In this document: positions 33,937 through 43,270 of the stretch, piece by piece | How positions within the stretch are numbered: position 1 is the stretch's first letter | Layout: each line of letters begins with the position of its first letter | Position numbers and translations under genes: made by a program | From: Micromonospora zingiberis | Lineage (GTDB): Bacteria; Actinomycetota; Actinomycetes; Mycobacteriales; Micromonosporaceae | Reading direction: 5' to 3' | Length of the DNA stretch: 64,000 bases | NCBI RefSeq assembly: GCF_004331455.1 | Contig: NZ_SJJR01000003.1 | Location: 310,001-374,000 of the forward strand | Notes under the pieces: model-generated | Database searches by the model: none | Told to the model about the DNA's origin: nothing | Seen by the model: the letters and a program-made list of their open reading frames with translations, nothing else

Positions 33937-34881
33937 ATGCGACTGGGCGTCCTTGATGTCGGTTCCAACACGGTGCACCTGCTGGTGGTCGACGCCCACC
34001 GTGGCGCACACCCGTGGCCGGCACACTCCGAGAAGGCGGTGCTGCGGCTCGCCGAGCAGATCGCGCCGGACGGTGCGCTGCGCGCGGCCGGCGCAAGCGC
34101 CCTGGTCGAGGCGGTCGGCGTGGCCCGCGCCTCGGCCACCGCGCTGGAGGTCGACGAACTGCTCGCCTTCGCCACCTCCGCGGTCCGCGACGCGACCAAC
34201 GCCGCCGAGGTGCTGGCCCAGGTGCGCGACGCCACCGGCGTACGCCTGGAGGTGCTCTCCGGCGCCGACGAGGCGCGGATGACCTTCCTCGCGGTCCGGC
34301 GGTGGTTCGGCTGGTCCGCCGGGCGGCTGCTGGTGCTGGACATCGGCGGCGGCTCGTTGGAGATCGCAGCTGGTGTCGACGAGGACCCCGACGTGGCGGT
34401 GTCCCTGCCGCTCGGCGCCGGCCGGCTGACCCGGGACCGGTTCGCCGTCGATCCGCAGAGCGCGGCGCCACCCGGCCCGCAGGCGGTGGAGGAGCTTCGG
34501 GAGTACGTCGACAGCCTGCTCGAACCGGTGGCCGAGCGGATGACCGAGGTGGGCTGGGAACGTGCGGTGGCGACCTCCAAGACCTTCCGTACGCTGGCTC
34601 GGCTCGCTGGTGCCGCCCCCAGCGGCGCCGGCCTCTGGGCCCGCCGAAGGCTCACCCGCGCCGGGCTGCGTCAGGTGCTCGGCTTCATCCGGCACATCGC
34701 ACCCGCGCAGTTGGTCGAGTTGGAGGGGGTCAGCGCCGGGCGGGCGCACCAGTTGCTGGCCGGCGCGGTGGTCGCCGAGTCGGTCATGCGGCGGCTCGGT
34801 GTCGACTCGCTGGACGTCTGCCCGTGGGCGCTGCGTGAGGGCGTGATCCTCAGCCGGCTGGATCAACTGGTCCCAGAGTGA
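33937..34881 (+). CDS. ppx: Ppx/GppA-family exopolyphosphatase
   Basis: This 314-residue ASKHA-fold phosphatase has the phosphate loops LDVGSNTVHLLVVD and VLDIGGGSLEIA and the E-x-SGADEAR segment typical of Ppx/GppA. It hydrolyses polyphosphate or pppGpp; the short single-unit form matches Rv0496. Placement next to the phosphate regulators fits. The start is ATG 33937. Confidence 0.85.
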   Translation: MRLGVLDVGSNTVHLLVVDAHRGAHPWPAHSEKAVLRLAEQIAPDGALRAAGASALVEAVGVARASATALEVDELLAFATSAVRDATNAAEVLAQVRDATGVRLEVLSGADEARMTFLAVRRWFGWSAGRLLVLDIGGGSLEIAAGVDEDPDVAVSLPLGAGRLTRDRFAVDPQSAAPPGPQAVEELREYVDSLLEPVAERMTEVGWERAVATSKTFRTLARLAGAAPSGAGLWARRRLTRAGLRQVLGFIRHIAPAQLVELEGVSAGRAHQLLAGAVVAESVMRRLGVDSLDVCPWALREGVILSRLDQLVPE

Positions 34882-34956
34882 CGCCGGCCGCCCTGGTCGC
34901 CCGGTTTGTGGGTTCTCGTCACGTTGGTTCAATCGACGGCGGCTACCCTCGGTGGT

Positions 34957-35763
34957 GTGACTTCCCGCGTCCCGGTGCTTCTCTCCAGTTCCTCGGTCTT
35001 CCCTGAGCGGACCGCGGCGGCGTTCCAGCTGGCCGCCGAGCTCGGCTACGACGGGATCGAGGTGATGGTGTGGACCGACGCCGTCAGCCAGGACGCCGGT
35101 GCGCTGCGTGGCTTGGCCGAGCACTACGGCGTGCCGGTGCTCTCCGTGCACGCACCCTGCCTGCTGGTGACGCAGCGGGTCTGGAGCCCGGATCCGTGGG
35201 AACGGCTGCGTCGGGCGGCCGTGCTGGCCGAGACGCTGGCGGCACCGACCGTGGTGGTGCATCCGCCGTTCACCTGGCAGCGGGACTACGCGCGCAACTT
35301 CGCCGACGGGCTGGACAAGGTGGCCGGCGAGTTCGGTGGACTGCGGTTCGCGGTGGAGAACATGTACCCGGTTCGGATGGCCGGCCGGCAGTTCGTGCCG
35401 TACGTGCCGGGCTGGGATCCGACCGAGGCCGGCTACCCCTCGTACACCCTCGACCTGTCGCACTGCGCCGCCTCGCACACCGACGCGATCGAGATGGCCG
35501 ACCGGATGGGGGCCGGTCTGGCGCACGTGCATCTCGGCGACGGCACCGGGGAGGGGCGGGACGAGCACCTGGTGCCCGGTCGGGGCAACCAGCCCTGCGC
35601 GGAGCTGCTGCGTTCGCTGGCCGGTCGGGGCTTCACCGGATCGGTCGCGGTGGAGGTGACCACCCGGGGTGCGAAAAGCCGGCAGATTCGTGAGGCGGAC
35701 CTGCGGGAGTCGCTCGCCTTCGCGCGCGAGCACCTCGGCGCCCCGTCGCCGGTCGAGGCCTGA
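34957..35763 (+). CDS. sugar phosphate isomerase/epimerase family (TIM barrel)
   Basis: This 268-residue AP-endonuclease-2-like TIM barrel has metal ligands in [59 protein letters not shown] and VAVEVTTR. The set is complete, so it is likely an active metal-dependent isomerase, but the substrate is unknown. It corresponds to Rv0498. GTG 34957 is chosen over an upstream frame start at 34906. Confidence 0.75.
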   Translation: MTSRVPVLLSSSSVFPERTAAAFQLAAELGYDGIEVMVWTDAVSQDAGALRGLAEHYGVPVLSVHAPCLLVTQRVWSPDPWERLRRAAVLAETLAAPTVVVHPPFTWQRDYARNFADGLDKVAGEFGGLRFAVENMYPVRMAGRQFVPYVPGWDPTEAGYPSYTLDLSHCAASHTDAIEMADRMGAGLAHVHLGDGTGEGRDEHLVPGRGNQPCAELLRSLAGRGFTGSVAVEVTTRGAKSRQIREADLRESLAFAREHLGAPSPVEA

Positions 35764-35786
35764 ACCTGCCGCCGGGCGGCGCAGGT
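35764..35786. terminator. short hairpin at a convergent junction
   Basis: Arms acctgc (35764-35769) and gcaggt (35781-35786) enclose an 11-base GC-rich loop. It begins directly after the TIM-barrel stop and runs into the stop of the CGNR gene. Confidence 0.45.
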
Positions 35787-36343
35787 CAGGAAACGGGGGT
35801 CAGCGGGTCGGTCTGGGTCGGGACGGCGGCCCGCTTGCGGGCCCGGTGCGCGGCCACGTGCGAGCGGGTGGCACAGCGCTCCGAGCAGAACCGGCGGCAG
35901 CAGTTCGACGACGTGTCCAGGTAGACGTTGCCGCAGCGGTCGTCCGCGCAGACGCCGAAGCGGGCGCTGCCGTACTCGCAGAGCCAGACCGACAGCCCCC
36001 ACACCGCACCGGCGAGAAATTCCGAACTCACCGAGGCGCCCCGGCTGGTCACGTGCATGTGCCAGTCGCTGGAGTCGTGGCCCGAGATGCGTGGCTGCAC
36101 CGGGAACGCCTCCAGCAGGGAGTTCAACTCGGCCACCGCCTGGGTGTCGCGCCCGGACGTGCCGTACTCGAAGACGTCGCGCAACCGCTTCTGCGCTCGC
36201 CGGAACACTGCCAGGTCGCGTTCCGCGACCTCGTCGCGCATCCACGCGTTGTCGTCGGGGAAGATGGCCCGTAGGTCGTCGAGGCCGTCCAGACGGGCAT
36301 TGACAAGGTCAACCCCGGTCCGGGCGTACGCGTCGAAGTTCAC
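35786..36343 (-). CDS. CGNR zinc-finger (ABATE-domain) protein
   Basis: This 185-residue protein has an N-terminal ABATE helical domain and a C-terminal zinc finger. The four cysteines fall in GVCADDRCGNVYLD and CCRRFCSERCATR, followed by a basic helix (HRARKR). Such proteins are taken to be stress-response transcription factors. ATG 36343. Regulated targets are unknown. Confidence 0.8.
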   Translation of the reverse strand: MNFDAYARTGVDLVNARLDGLDDLRAIFPDDNAWMRDEVAERDLAVFRRAQKRLRDVFEYGTSGRDTQAVAELNSLLEAFPVQPRISGHDSSDWHMHVTSRGASVSSEFLAGAVWGLSVWLCEYGSARFGVCADDRCGNVYLDTSSNCCRRFCSERCATRSHVAAHRARKRAAVPTQTDPLTPVS

Positions 36344-36362
36344 CCTGCCAACGGTAGACGAC

Positions 36363-37529
36363 TCATCCGCCCCGCGGCGTGTCGATGTAGTGCGGCAAGA
36401 ACCGGGCGTAGCCGTCGGTGATCAGGCTCGCGCTCTCCCGTAGCCCGGCGCCGGCCGACTCGCCGTCGACTATCCAACTGCCCAGCACCAGCCGACTGCC
36501 GGCGAACTCGGGCAGCGCGCGGAACTCCTGATAACAGAAGCCCTCTTCGCCGTAGTCCCCCGGATTGCTGATCTCACCGGCGGCGGTGACGATCCGTACC
36601 GCCGCTCCCTCGCGGCCGAGCAGCGGCTTGGCGACGTACTCCGGCATGCCGCGCGGCGAGTCGAGGTACGCGGGCAGCAGCAGTTCGTGCTCGGGGTACA
36701 ACTCCCAGAGCACCGCCAGCAACGCCTTGTTGGACAGCAGCAGCTTCCACGCCGGCTCGATCCAGGTGGTCGGCGTACCCGGCTCCAGAGCCAACGGCCC
36801 GTACGGCTCGGCGAGCATCCACTCCCACGGGTAGAGCTTGAAGCAGGTGGTGATCGGACGGTCGGCGGTGTCGACGAAGCGGCGGCCGTCCCAACCGATC
36901 TCCTGAACCGGCAGCAGTTCCACGTCCAGCCCGGCCTGGCGGGCGGTCTCGGCCAGGTAGCCGGCGGTCATGTGGTCCTCGCCGGTCTCCTCCTCATTCG
37001 ACCAGGCCACGTGCACCCGCCGGTCGTGCAGCCCGGCGCCGATCTTCGCCCAGGCGGCGACGAGCCGCTCGTGCAGGCTGTTCCACTGGTCCAGTTCCGG
37101 CCGGGTGTGCTCCAGCCAGTACCACTGGATGATGCTCGCCTCGACCAGCGCGGTCGGGGTGTCCGCGTTGTACTCCAGCAGCTTCGGTGGCCAACTGCCG
37201 TCGTACCAGAGATCGAACCGGCCGTACAGCGTGGGCGGCGCCTCCCGAAGTGACCGGGCGACCGCCTCGGCCGCCCAGGCGGGGATGCCGAACTCGGCGT
37301 ACCGGTTGCGGGCGACCACGTGCGCGGCGGCGGCCACCGACATCCGGTGCAACTCCTCGGTGGCCTCCTCCAACCGCAGCACCTCCGCCAGGTCGAAGGC
37401 GTAGGCGGCGGTCTCGTCCCAGTACGACATCACTGCGCCGTCGGGCAGCTCGGTGTCCACGTACACCAGGCCCTGAGCGCGGATGGTGGCATCCCAGTCG
37501 GGGCGCGGGTCGACCCGCTCGCGGCGCAT
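36363..37529 (-). CDS. glutathionylspermidine-synthase-family ATP-grasp ligase (YgiC-like)
   Basis: This 388-residue protein matches the C-terminal ligase half of glutathionylspermidine synthase. Segments include LYGRFDLWYDG, LLEYNADTPTALVEAS, WSNEEETGEDHM, SNKALLAVLWELYP and AKPLLGREGAAVRIV, the ATP-grasp metal and nucleotide sites. It lacks an amidase domain. It probably joins an amine or amino acid to a peptide or protein carboxylate. The small lipoprotein gene ends one base upstream, giving a pair like E. coli ygiB-ygiC. ATG 37529. Confidence 0.8.
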   Translation of the reverse strand: MRRERVDPRPDWDATIRAQGLVYVDTELPDGAVMSYWDETAAYAFDLAEVLRLEEATEELHRMSVAAAAHVVARNRYAEFGIPAWAAEAVARSLREAPPTLYGRFDLWYDGSWPPKLLEYNADTPTALVEASIIQWYWLEHTRPELDQWNSLHERLVAAWAKIGAGLHDRRVHVAWSNEEETGEDHMTAGYLAETARQAGLDVELLPVQEIGWDGRRFVDTADRPITTCFKLYPWEWMLAEPYGPLALEPGTPTTWIEPAWKLLLSNKALLAVLWELYPEHELLLPAYLDSPRGMPEYVAKPLLGREGAAVRIVTAAGEISNPGDYGEEGFCYQEFRALPEFAGSRLVLGSWIVDGESAGAGLRESASLITDGYARFLPHYIDTPRGG

Positions 37530-37530
37530 C

Positions 37531-37809
37531 TCAGCCCCCGCAGGAGGCCAGGTGGGAGCCGAAGCCGCCGCGCTCGGGCACGGCCGAGCCGACCGGTTCC
37601 GGTGCGGCGCGGTTGACGGCCGGCTCGGCGGCGGGGGCCGGGATCCGCATCGCCAACGCCACGGTGTCACCGCCACCGGTCGGGCCCATGGCGCAGTCGT
37701 CATCGTCGTCGGAGGACATGTTGCAGCCGGACAGGGCGAGCGCCAGGGCGGTGAGCGCGCCAAGCTGCACGGAGGCCGATCGGAGTCGGCGGCGGGGGTG
37801 TTGTTCCAC
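37531..37809 (-). CDS. small Asp-rich lipoprotein, YgiB-like partner of the ATP-grasp ligase
   Basis: This 92-residue protein starts at GTG 37809 with a basic start (EQHPRRRLR), a hydrophobic core and the lipobox ALSGC (Cys29). Mature residues begin NMSSDDDDDC and end ERGGFGSHLASCGG. The RGGFG near the C-terminus resembles the end of E. coli YgiB (DUF1190). Three cysteines are present, one in each of the lipobox, Asp run and C-terminus. It may be the substrate or localisation partner of the ligase. An ATG at 37842 is the alternative start. Confidence 0.6.
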   Translation of the reverse strand: MEQHPRRRLRSASVQLGALTALALALSGCNMSSDDDDDCAMGPTGGGDTVALAMRIPAPAAEPAVNRAAPEPVGSAVPERGGFGSHLASCGG

Positions 37810-37905
37810 GCCATCGTTGTAGCCGATGAACGCCAGATTCACCGCCCCGCAGGCGGTGCGTACGGGGGCGGCACCCGTGGGCCGGGTGGGCGTTACGCTC
37901 GGCTC

Positions 37906-38826
37906 ATGCTCCGTTCCGTCATTCTCGCCGCCTCCCGGTCATCCCGGGTTGAGCAGCTCGTCGCGACGGCCCCGTTCTCGCGGGACGTCGTGCGCCGGTT
38001 CGTCGCCGGCGCCCAGACCGCCGACGCGTTGCGCGTGACCCGCGAACTCGTCGACGGCGGCCTCGCGGTCACCCTCGACAACCTCGGCGAGGACACCGTC
38101 ACTCCCGAGCAGGCCACCGCCACCCGGGACGAGTACCTCACCCTGCTGCGGCAGCTCGCCGAGGCGGAGCTGACCCCGGGCGCCGAGGTGAGCGTCAAGT
38201 TGTCCGCGCTCGGCCAGGCGTTCGACGAGCAGCTCGCCTACGACAACGCGCGGGCGATCTGCGCCGCCGCCGACGCCGCGCGGACCACGGTCACCCTGGA
38301 CATGGAGGACCACACCACCACCGACTCGACCCTCGACATCCTGGCCAAGCTGCGCAAGGACTACCCGTCGACCGGGGCGGTGCTCCAGGCGTACCTGCGG
38401 CGCACCGAGTCGGACTGCCGCGAGCTGGCCTCGGCCGGGTCCCGGGTACGGCTGTGCAAGGGGGCGTACAAGGAGCCCGAGTCGGTGGCCTACCAGTCGA
38501 CCCGCGAGGTGGACAAGTCGTACGTCCGGTGCCTGAACATCCTGATGTCCGGCGACGGCTACCCGATGCTGGCCACCCACGATCCACGACTGATCGCCAT
38601 CGGTGAGGACCGGGCCCGCTGGTTCGACCGTGGTCCGGAGCGTTTCGAGTTCCAGATGCTCTACGGCATTCGGCCCGAGGAGCAGGCCCGGCTGGTCGGC
38701 GAGGGCTACACGGTGCGCACCTACGTGCCGTACGGCGACGACTGGTACGGCTACCTGATGCGCCGGCTCGCCGAGCGCCCGGCCAACCTCGCCTTCTTCG
38801 CCCGCGCCCTGGCCTCCCGCAAGTAG
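37906..38826 (+). CDS. putB: proline dehydrogenase
   Basis: This 306-residue single-domain FAD enzyme oxidises proline to pyrroline-5-carboxylate. It shows VSVKLSALGQAFD, VTLDMEDHTTTD, LRLCKGAYKEPESVAYQ (in parts), MLATHDPRLI and FEFQMLYGIRPE, all typical PRODH motifs. It occurs near where M. tuberculosis has proC. ATG 37906. No partner P5C dehydrogenase is in the window. Confidence 0.9.
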   Translation: MLRSVILAASRSSRVEQLVATAPFSRDVVRRFVAGAQTADALRVTRELVDGGLAVTLDNLGEDTVTPEQATATRDEYLTLLRQLAEAELTPGAEVSVKLSALGQAFDEQLAYDNARAICAAADAARTTVTLDMEDHTTTDSTLDILAKLRKDYPSTGAVLQAYLRRTESDCRELASAGSRVRLCKGAYKEPESVAYQSTREVDKSYVRCLNILMSGDGYPMLATHDPRLIAIGEDRARWFDRGPERFEFQMLYGIRPEEQARLVGEGYTVRTYVPYGDDWYGYLMRRLAERPANLAFFARALASRK

Positions 38827-38849
38827 CGGGCGGCAGCCGCAGCCTCGGC

Positions 38850-38878
38850 TTGACGTGCGAAGCTAAGCACGCTAGCTT
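38850..38878 (+). promoter_or_regulatory. promoter and operator of the hydrolase-TetR operon
   Basis: TTGACG (38850-38855) and TAGCTT (38873-38878) are spaced 17 bp, and the ATG at 38886 lies where transcription should start, implying a leaderless mRNA. The dyad aagcta/tagctt (38860-38865 and 38873-38878) covers the spacer and -10 and is a plausible site for the TetR protein encoded in the operon. Confidence 0.6.
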
Positions 38879-38885
38879 TCTGGCT

Positions 38886-39686
38886 ATGGTTACTAGCTTC
38901 GTGGGGCGGGACGGCGGACGGATCGCGTACGAGGTGCACGGTCAGGGGCCGTTGGTGGTTCTCTCCCACGGCATGGGGGAGAACCGCCACTCCTACCGCC
39001 ACCTGATCCCGCTGCTGGTGGCGGCGGGCTACCGGGTGGCCTCGGTCGACGTGCGGGGGCACGGCGACTCCACCGCCGGCTGGCCGACGTACGCCCCGGC
39101 CGACGTGGGCGGCGACCTGCTGGCGGTGGTACGTGATCTCGGGGGCGGGCCGGCCACCCTGGTCGGCAACTCGTCCAGTGCCGCGGCAGTCGTCTTCGCC
39201 GCCGCCGAGGCACCCGAACTGGTCGGCGGGCTCGTGCTCGTCGGTGCGTTCGTCGCGCCGCCGAAGCTCAACCCCGTCCTGCGGCTGGCCGTCTGGGCGG
39301 TGGTCCGCAGCCCTCGGCTGTTCGGCATGTTCCACCGCACCCTCTTCCCGGTCCACCGGCCACCGGACGACGCCGAGTACCGCAAGTCGATGGTGGCCGG
39401 GCTGCGCCGGCCCGGCCGGATGGTGCCGGTGCGGGAGGTGGCCGCCCCGGTGGAGCCGCACTGGAGCACCCTCGCCCCGCAGGTGCGCCAGCCGGTGCTG
39501 GTGCTGATGGGTACGAAGGACCCCGACTTCCCCGACCCCGGAGCCGAGGCCCGCGCCGCCCGGCGGCTCTTTCCGCTCGCCGAGGCGCGGATGATCACCG
39601 ACGCCGGGCACTACCCGCACGCCGACCGGCCCGAGGCCATGGCCACCGAGTTGACCGGCTTCCTGGCGGTGACCGACGGTGCCTAG
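38886..39686 (+). CDS. alpha/beta hydrolase
   Basis: This 266-residue hydrolase has LSHGMGENRHSY, VDVRGHGDS, a nucleophile elbow GNSSSAA, the acidic residue in MGTKDPDF and a histidine in DAGHYPHADRPE. The elbow carries SSS in place of the usual S-x-G-G but keeps the serine. It is followed by a TetR gene that overlaps it by eight bases, so the regulator probably responds to the hydrolase substrate. Confidence 0.8.
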   Translation: MVTSFVGRDGGRIAYEVHGQGPLVVLSHGMGENRHSYRHLIPLLVAAGYRVASVDVRGHGDSTAGWPTYAPADVGGDLLAVVRDLGGGPATLVGNSSSAAAVVFAAAEAPELVGGLVLVGAFVAPPKLNPVLRLAVWAVVRSPRLFGMFHRTLFPVHRPPDDAEYRKSMVAGLRRPGRMVPVREVAAPVEPHWSTLAPQVRQPVLVLMGTKDPDFPDPGAEARAARRLFPLAEARMITDAGHYPHADRPEAMATELTGFLAVTDGA

Positions 39687-40266
39687 AGCCGGGCTCAACC
39701 AGCAGGTCGTGGTGCGCGAGGCGGCCCTGCTCGCCGACGAGGTCGGATATCACAAGCTCACCCTCGCCGCACTGGCGAGCCGGCTCGGCGTCGCGCTGCC
39801 CAGCCTCTACAAGCACGTCAAGGGCGCCGACGACCTGGCGCAGAAGCTTGCCGCGCTGGCCCTGGCCGAACTCGTCGAAGAGATGAACACTGCCGCCGCC
39901 GGCCGCAGCGGCGGGGACGCACTACGGGCCGTCTCCACCGCCTACCGGTCGTACGCGCACCGGCACCCGGGCCGCTACCCGGCGGCACAGCGGGTGCCCG
40001 ATCCGACCGATCCGGCACACGTGGTCGCCGCCGAGCGCGCGGTCGGCGTCGGCTACGCCATGCTGCGTGGGTACGGCATCGAGGGCGACAGCGCGGTCGA
40101 CGCGCTACGCATGTTCCGGGCCGCCATGCACGGCTTCGTCACGCTGGAGGCGGCCGGCGACTTCGGCCTGCCCCGCGAGGTCGACCGCTCCTTCGACCAG
40201 ATGATCGAGGCCCTGGGCGCGGCCTTCGCCGCCTGGCCGACGTCCGCGCGTACCGACGCCGGCTGA
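39679..40266 (+). CDS. TetR-family regulator (WHG C-terminal domain)
   Basis: This 195-residue regulator has an N-terminal HTH (LTLAALASRLGVALPSLYKHVKG, in parts) and a C-terminal domain of the WHG type (RMFRAAMHGFVTLEAAGDFG). It starts at GTG 39679 inside the hydrolase gene. It is the likely repressor of the operon through the dyad at 38860-38878. Confidence 0.85.
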   Translation: MPRAGLNQQVVVREAALLADEVGYHKLTLAALASRLGVALPSLYKHVKGADDLAQKLAALALAELVEEMNTAAAGRSGGDALRAVSTAYRSYAHRHPGRYPAAQRVPDPTDPAHVVAAERAVGVGYAMLRGYGIEGDSAVDALRMFRAAMHGFVTLEAAGDFGLPREVDRSFDQMIEALGAAFAAWPTSARTDAG

Positions 40267-40328
40267 CCAGCCGGCGCGCGGAGTTCCGACACTTCCCCGG
40301 AAGTGGCCGGGGGTCGTACCCTTCGCCC

Positions 40329-41831
40329 GTGACACACGGGGGGCCTACGGCCGACGACCAGCCGATGCCGAGTGACCCGACACCAAGCGACGTGACACCC
40401 GCCGGACCACCGGCCGTGGTGCCGCTGGCCGCCGAGCCGCCGGCCGTGGAGCCCCTGGCCGCCGAGCCGCTGGCCGTGGTGCCGGTCGCCGCTGCGCCGG
40501 CAGGTCCCGGTGCGGTGCCGCCGGTTGGTGCGGTGCCCGCCGGGAACGGGCGGCGTCGACGCTGGCCGTTGTGGGCCGCGCTCGTCGCGGTCGTCCTGGT
40601 GTTGAGCTGTGGCGTGCCGGCAGCGCTGCTCGTCGGCGGGTTCCGGGATGCCGGGGGCGGCGAGCCGTCGCCGAGCGCCTCGGTGACCGAGAATCCGACC
40701 ACTGTGGCCGCACGGCAGGTCGCCGAGCGGATCAAGGCGCAGTTGGACAAGCAGTCCGCGGCGCTGCTCGGCGGAGATCGGGCCGGCTTCCTGGAGATCG
40801 CGCAACCCGCCGCGCACAAGGATCTCCGTGGCCGGTACGCGGCGCTGCGGGCGTTGAAGGTGACCCGTTGGGAGGGGCATCCGAGCGGCCTGCCCACCAC
40901 GGCCGCCCGGCCCGGCGAATGGCGGTTGCCGGTCGAGTTCCGGTACTGCTTCGTGTTGCCGCAGTGCCAGACGAGCCCGGTGGTCATCGAGACCCGGTGG
41001 CGGGACGGGGCACAACCCCGCCTGCTCGCGCTGGGCAGGTCGAAGACCTCGCCGTACGTGGTCGGCCGGATGAACGGGCAGCCCGGCAACCTGCCGTGGG
41101 AGCTGAGTGAACTGGTCAGCGCGGTGGGAAAGCGCACGATGGTGGCCACCACCCCGGCGTACCGGCACCGGCTGCCGGGGCTGTTGAAGCGGGCCGAAGC
41201 GGCGGCGAAGGTGGCCGACTCGTACACGGCGACCGGTGCCGCACCCGACCGGTACCGGATCTTCTACGCCGGCCCGAAGGAGTGGAAGCGCTGGTACGGG
41301 GGTGAACAGCCGTCGTGGGGAGCCGGGTACGCCATCAACGTCGGCGGCGGCCACTACGAGATCGTGCTCGGGCCGGAGAGCTTCGAGTACGGCCCCTACC
41401 TGGACGAACTGCTCCGGCACGAGCTGGCCCACGCCGCCTCCCTGCCGGAGAAGGACTACACGGACGAGTCGACGTGGTGGTTGACCGAAGGGCTGGCCGA
41501 ACAGGCGGGAGCCGACGGGCGACCGGTCCGCCGGTACGAGGGTCTGGCCGAGACCCGGCGGTTGGTCCGGGGTGACTGGAACGGCAAGCTGGACACCCTC
41601 TCGCCCGACCACGACACCTCGGATGAACGGGTGGCCGGCAGTTACGGCATCGCCTACCTCGCCGTCCGGTACCTGGTCGACCGCTTCGGCGAGGAACGGG
41701 TCCTGGCCTTCGTCAAGGCTGTGGTGCACGACCTGCGGATCCCCAGGCAGACCAGCGAGGAGATCTTCGACGAGAAATGGGCCGACCTGCACAAGGCGTG
41801 TGTGGCGTACATCCGCTCGGCCGTGCGCTGA
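40329..41831 (+). CDS. membrane-anchored metallopeptidase-like protein (HELAH motif)
   Basis: This 500-residue protein has a Pro/Ala/Val-rich cytoplasmic N-terminus (20-70), a basic RRRRW stop and one membrane segment (80-104). A large outer part contains the gluzincin signature HELAH (364-368) and WLTEGLAE (E387 as third zinc ligand), as in peptidase MA-like families. It is probably an extracytoplasmic zinc protease with an unknown target. The N-terminal third outside the membrane has an NTF2-like character. The start is GTG 40329. Confidence 0.7.
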   Translation: MTHGGPTADDQPMPSDPTPSDVTPAGPPAVVPLAAEPPAVEPLAAEPLAVVPVAAAPAGPGAVPPVGAVPAGNGRRRRWPLWAALVAVVLVLSCGVPAALLVGGFRDAGGGEPSPSASVTENPTTVAARQVAERIKAQLDKQSAALLGGDRAGFLEIAQPAAHKDLRGRYAALRALKVTRWEGHPSGLPTTAARPGEWRLPVEFRYCFVLPQCQTSPVVIETRWRDGAQPRLLALGRSKTSPYVVGRMNGQPGNLPWELSELVSAVGKRTMVATTPAYRHRLPGLLKRAEAAAKVADSYTATGAAPDRYRIFYAGPKEWKRWYGGEQPSWGAGYAINVGGGHYEIVLGPESFEYGPYLDELLRHELAHAASLPEKDYTDESTWWLTEGLAEQAGADGRPVRRYEGLAETRRLVRGDWNGKLDTLSPDHDTSDERVAGSYGIAYLAVRYLVDRFGEERVLAFVKAVVHDLRIPRQTSEEIFDEKWADLHKACVAYIRSAVR

Positions 41832-41881
41832 CCGGCATGGCGGGTCCGCGCCCGGTCCGACCGGGCTCGTAGCATGAGTCG

Positions 41882-43270
41882 GTGCGCCGCACCGACTCGC
41901 CGCGGCTGCTTGCAGTCACGCGGCCCCGCCTGTTCACCGCCCTGCTCGCCGTCATCGTCCTGACCTTCACCACCGCCGCCTCCTGCGGTGGCGACGCACC
42001 GCCGATCGCGTTCGCCTCGGCGGTGCGGGCCCCGGTGACCGAGGAGATCGATGCTCCCGCCACGGTCGTCGCCCGGGCGGCGGCCACCATCACCGCCCCC
42101 GCCGACGGGACGCTGCGCAGCCTCCGGGTCGAGCCGGGGCAGCGGGTCAAGCGCGGTCAGGTGCTCGCCGTGGTCGACTCGCCGTCGGCGCGGGAGCGGC
42201 TCCGGCAGGCCCGCGCCGCGCTCGACGCCGCCAAGCGGGCCGGCGGTGGCGGTGGTGGCGGCAACCTCACCGGCTCGTTGCGGGGTACCGACCGCGCGGC
42301 GGCGCAGGCGCACGACGCGGCCCGCGCCGCCGCCGCGAAGATCAGCGATCCGGAGCTGCGTAAGGCACTGCTCGCGCAGGTCGAGTCCGCGCAGCGGCAG
42401 TACGACGCCGCCGCCCGTGCCGCCGACCGCGCGGTACGCGAGGTGCAGCGCGGCGTACGCAACCTGAACTCCGCGGTCGGCGCGCTCGCCACCGCCCAAC
42501 GCATCCAGGCCCAGCAGGCGTACGACCTGGCCAAGGCGACTGTCGACGCGTTGACCCTGCGGGCACCGATCGCCGGCGTGGTGCAACCGGGCGGTGTCAG
42601 CACCGGCGGCGGCTCGGCCGGTGCCCTCGCCGGGCTGCTCGACGCCGCTGGCCCGATGCCGGCCGGGATCGACCCGGGCGCCCTCGCCGCCCCGCCGGCA
42701 GGCCCGCCCCCCGGGGTGGACACGGCGGTCCCGGTGGGTGGTCGGGTCACCGCCGGCACTCCGGTGCTGACCGTGGTGGACACCGGCGCGCTGGGGCTGC
42801 TGGCCGAGGTGGACGAGACCGACGTGCTGCTGGTCCGGGTCGGTCTCACCGGCACGGTCGAGTTGGACGCGGTCACCGGCGCGAGCTACGAGGCGACGGT
42901 CCGCTCGATCGACGTACTGCCCAGCACCTCGGCCCGGGGCGGGGTCAGTTACCGGGTCCGGCTCTCGCTCGGCGCTGGCCGGTTCGGCGAGGCGGAACCG
43001 GCGCCGACCCCGCGACCCGGGATGAACGCGGTGCTGCGGCTGCGGGTCCGCGAGGCGGCGGACGCGGTGACCGTACCCGCCTCCGCGATCTTCTCCGCCG
43101 ACGGGCGGGACACCGTCTGGGTGGTACGCGACGGCCGGGCCGGTCGGGCAGCGGTCACCGTCGGGGTCCAGGGCCAGGATCTGGTGCAGATCGTCGACGG
43201 GGTGCAGCCCGGCGACCGGGTGGTGATTCGCGGCGCCGACCAGGTGCGCGACGGCCAGGAGGTCGGGTGA
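41882..43270 (+). CDS. MacA-like efflux adaptor (HlyD family)
   Basis: This 462-residue membrane-fusion-type protein has a signal with a lipobox-like end (TAASC, Cys35), a lipoyl domain ([21 protein letters not shown], in parts), a long coiled-coil hairpin (about 95-215) and beta-barrel domains. A Gly-rich insert (GGGGGGG) interrupts the coil. It shares overlapping stops and starts with the ATPase and permease genes, forming a MacAB-like exporter. There is no outer membrane, so the adaptor may assist substrate capture. The start is GTG 41882. Confidence 0.8.
   Translation: MRRTDSPRLLAVTRPRLFTALLAVIVLTFTTAASCGGDAPPIAFASAVRAPVTEEIDAPATVVARAAATITAPADGTLRSLRVEPGQRVKRGQVLAVVDSPSARERLRQARAALDAAKRAGGGGGGGNLTGSLRGTDRAAAQAHDAARAAAAKISDPELRKALLAQVESAQRQYDAAARAADRAVREVQRGVRNLNSAVGALATAQRIQAQQAYDLAKATVDALTLRAPIAGVVQPGGVSTGGGSAGALAGLLDAAGPMPAGIDPGALAAPPAGPPPGVDTAVPVGGRVTAGTPVLTVVDTGALGLLAEVDETDVLLVRVGLTGTVELDAVTGASYEATVRSIDVLPSTSARGGVSYRVRLSLGAGRFGEAEPAPTPRPGMNAVLRLRVREAADAVTVPASAIFSADGRDTVWVVRDGRAGRAAVTVGVQGQDLVQIVDGVQPGDRVVIRGADQVRDGQEVG

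Noticed and set aside
33778..35733. 651-codon minus-strand open frame
   Set aside because: It is the antisense shadow of ppx and the TIM-barrel gene, both with recognisable active-site motifs.
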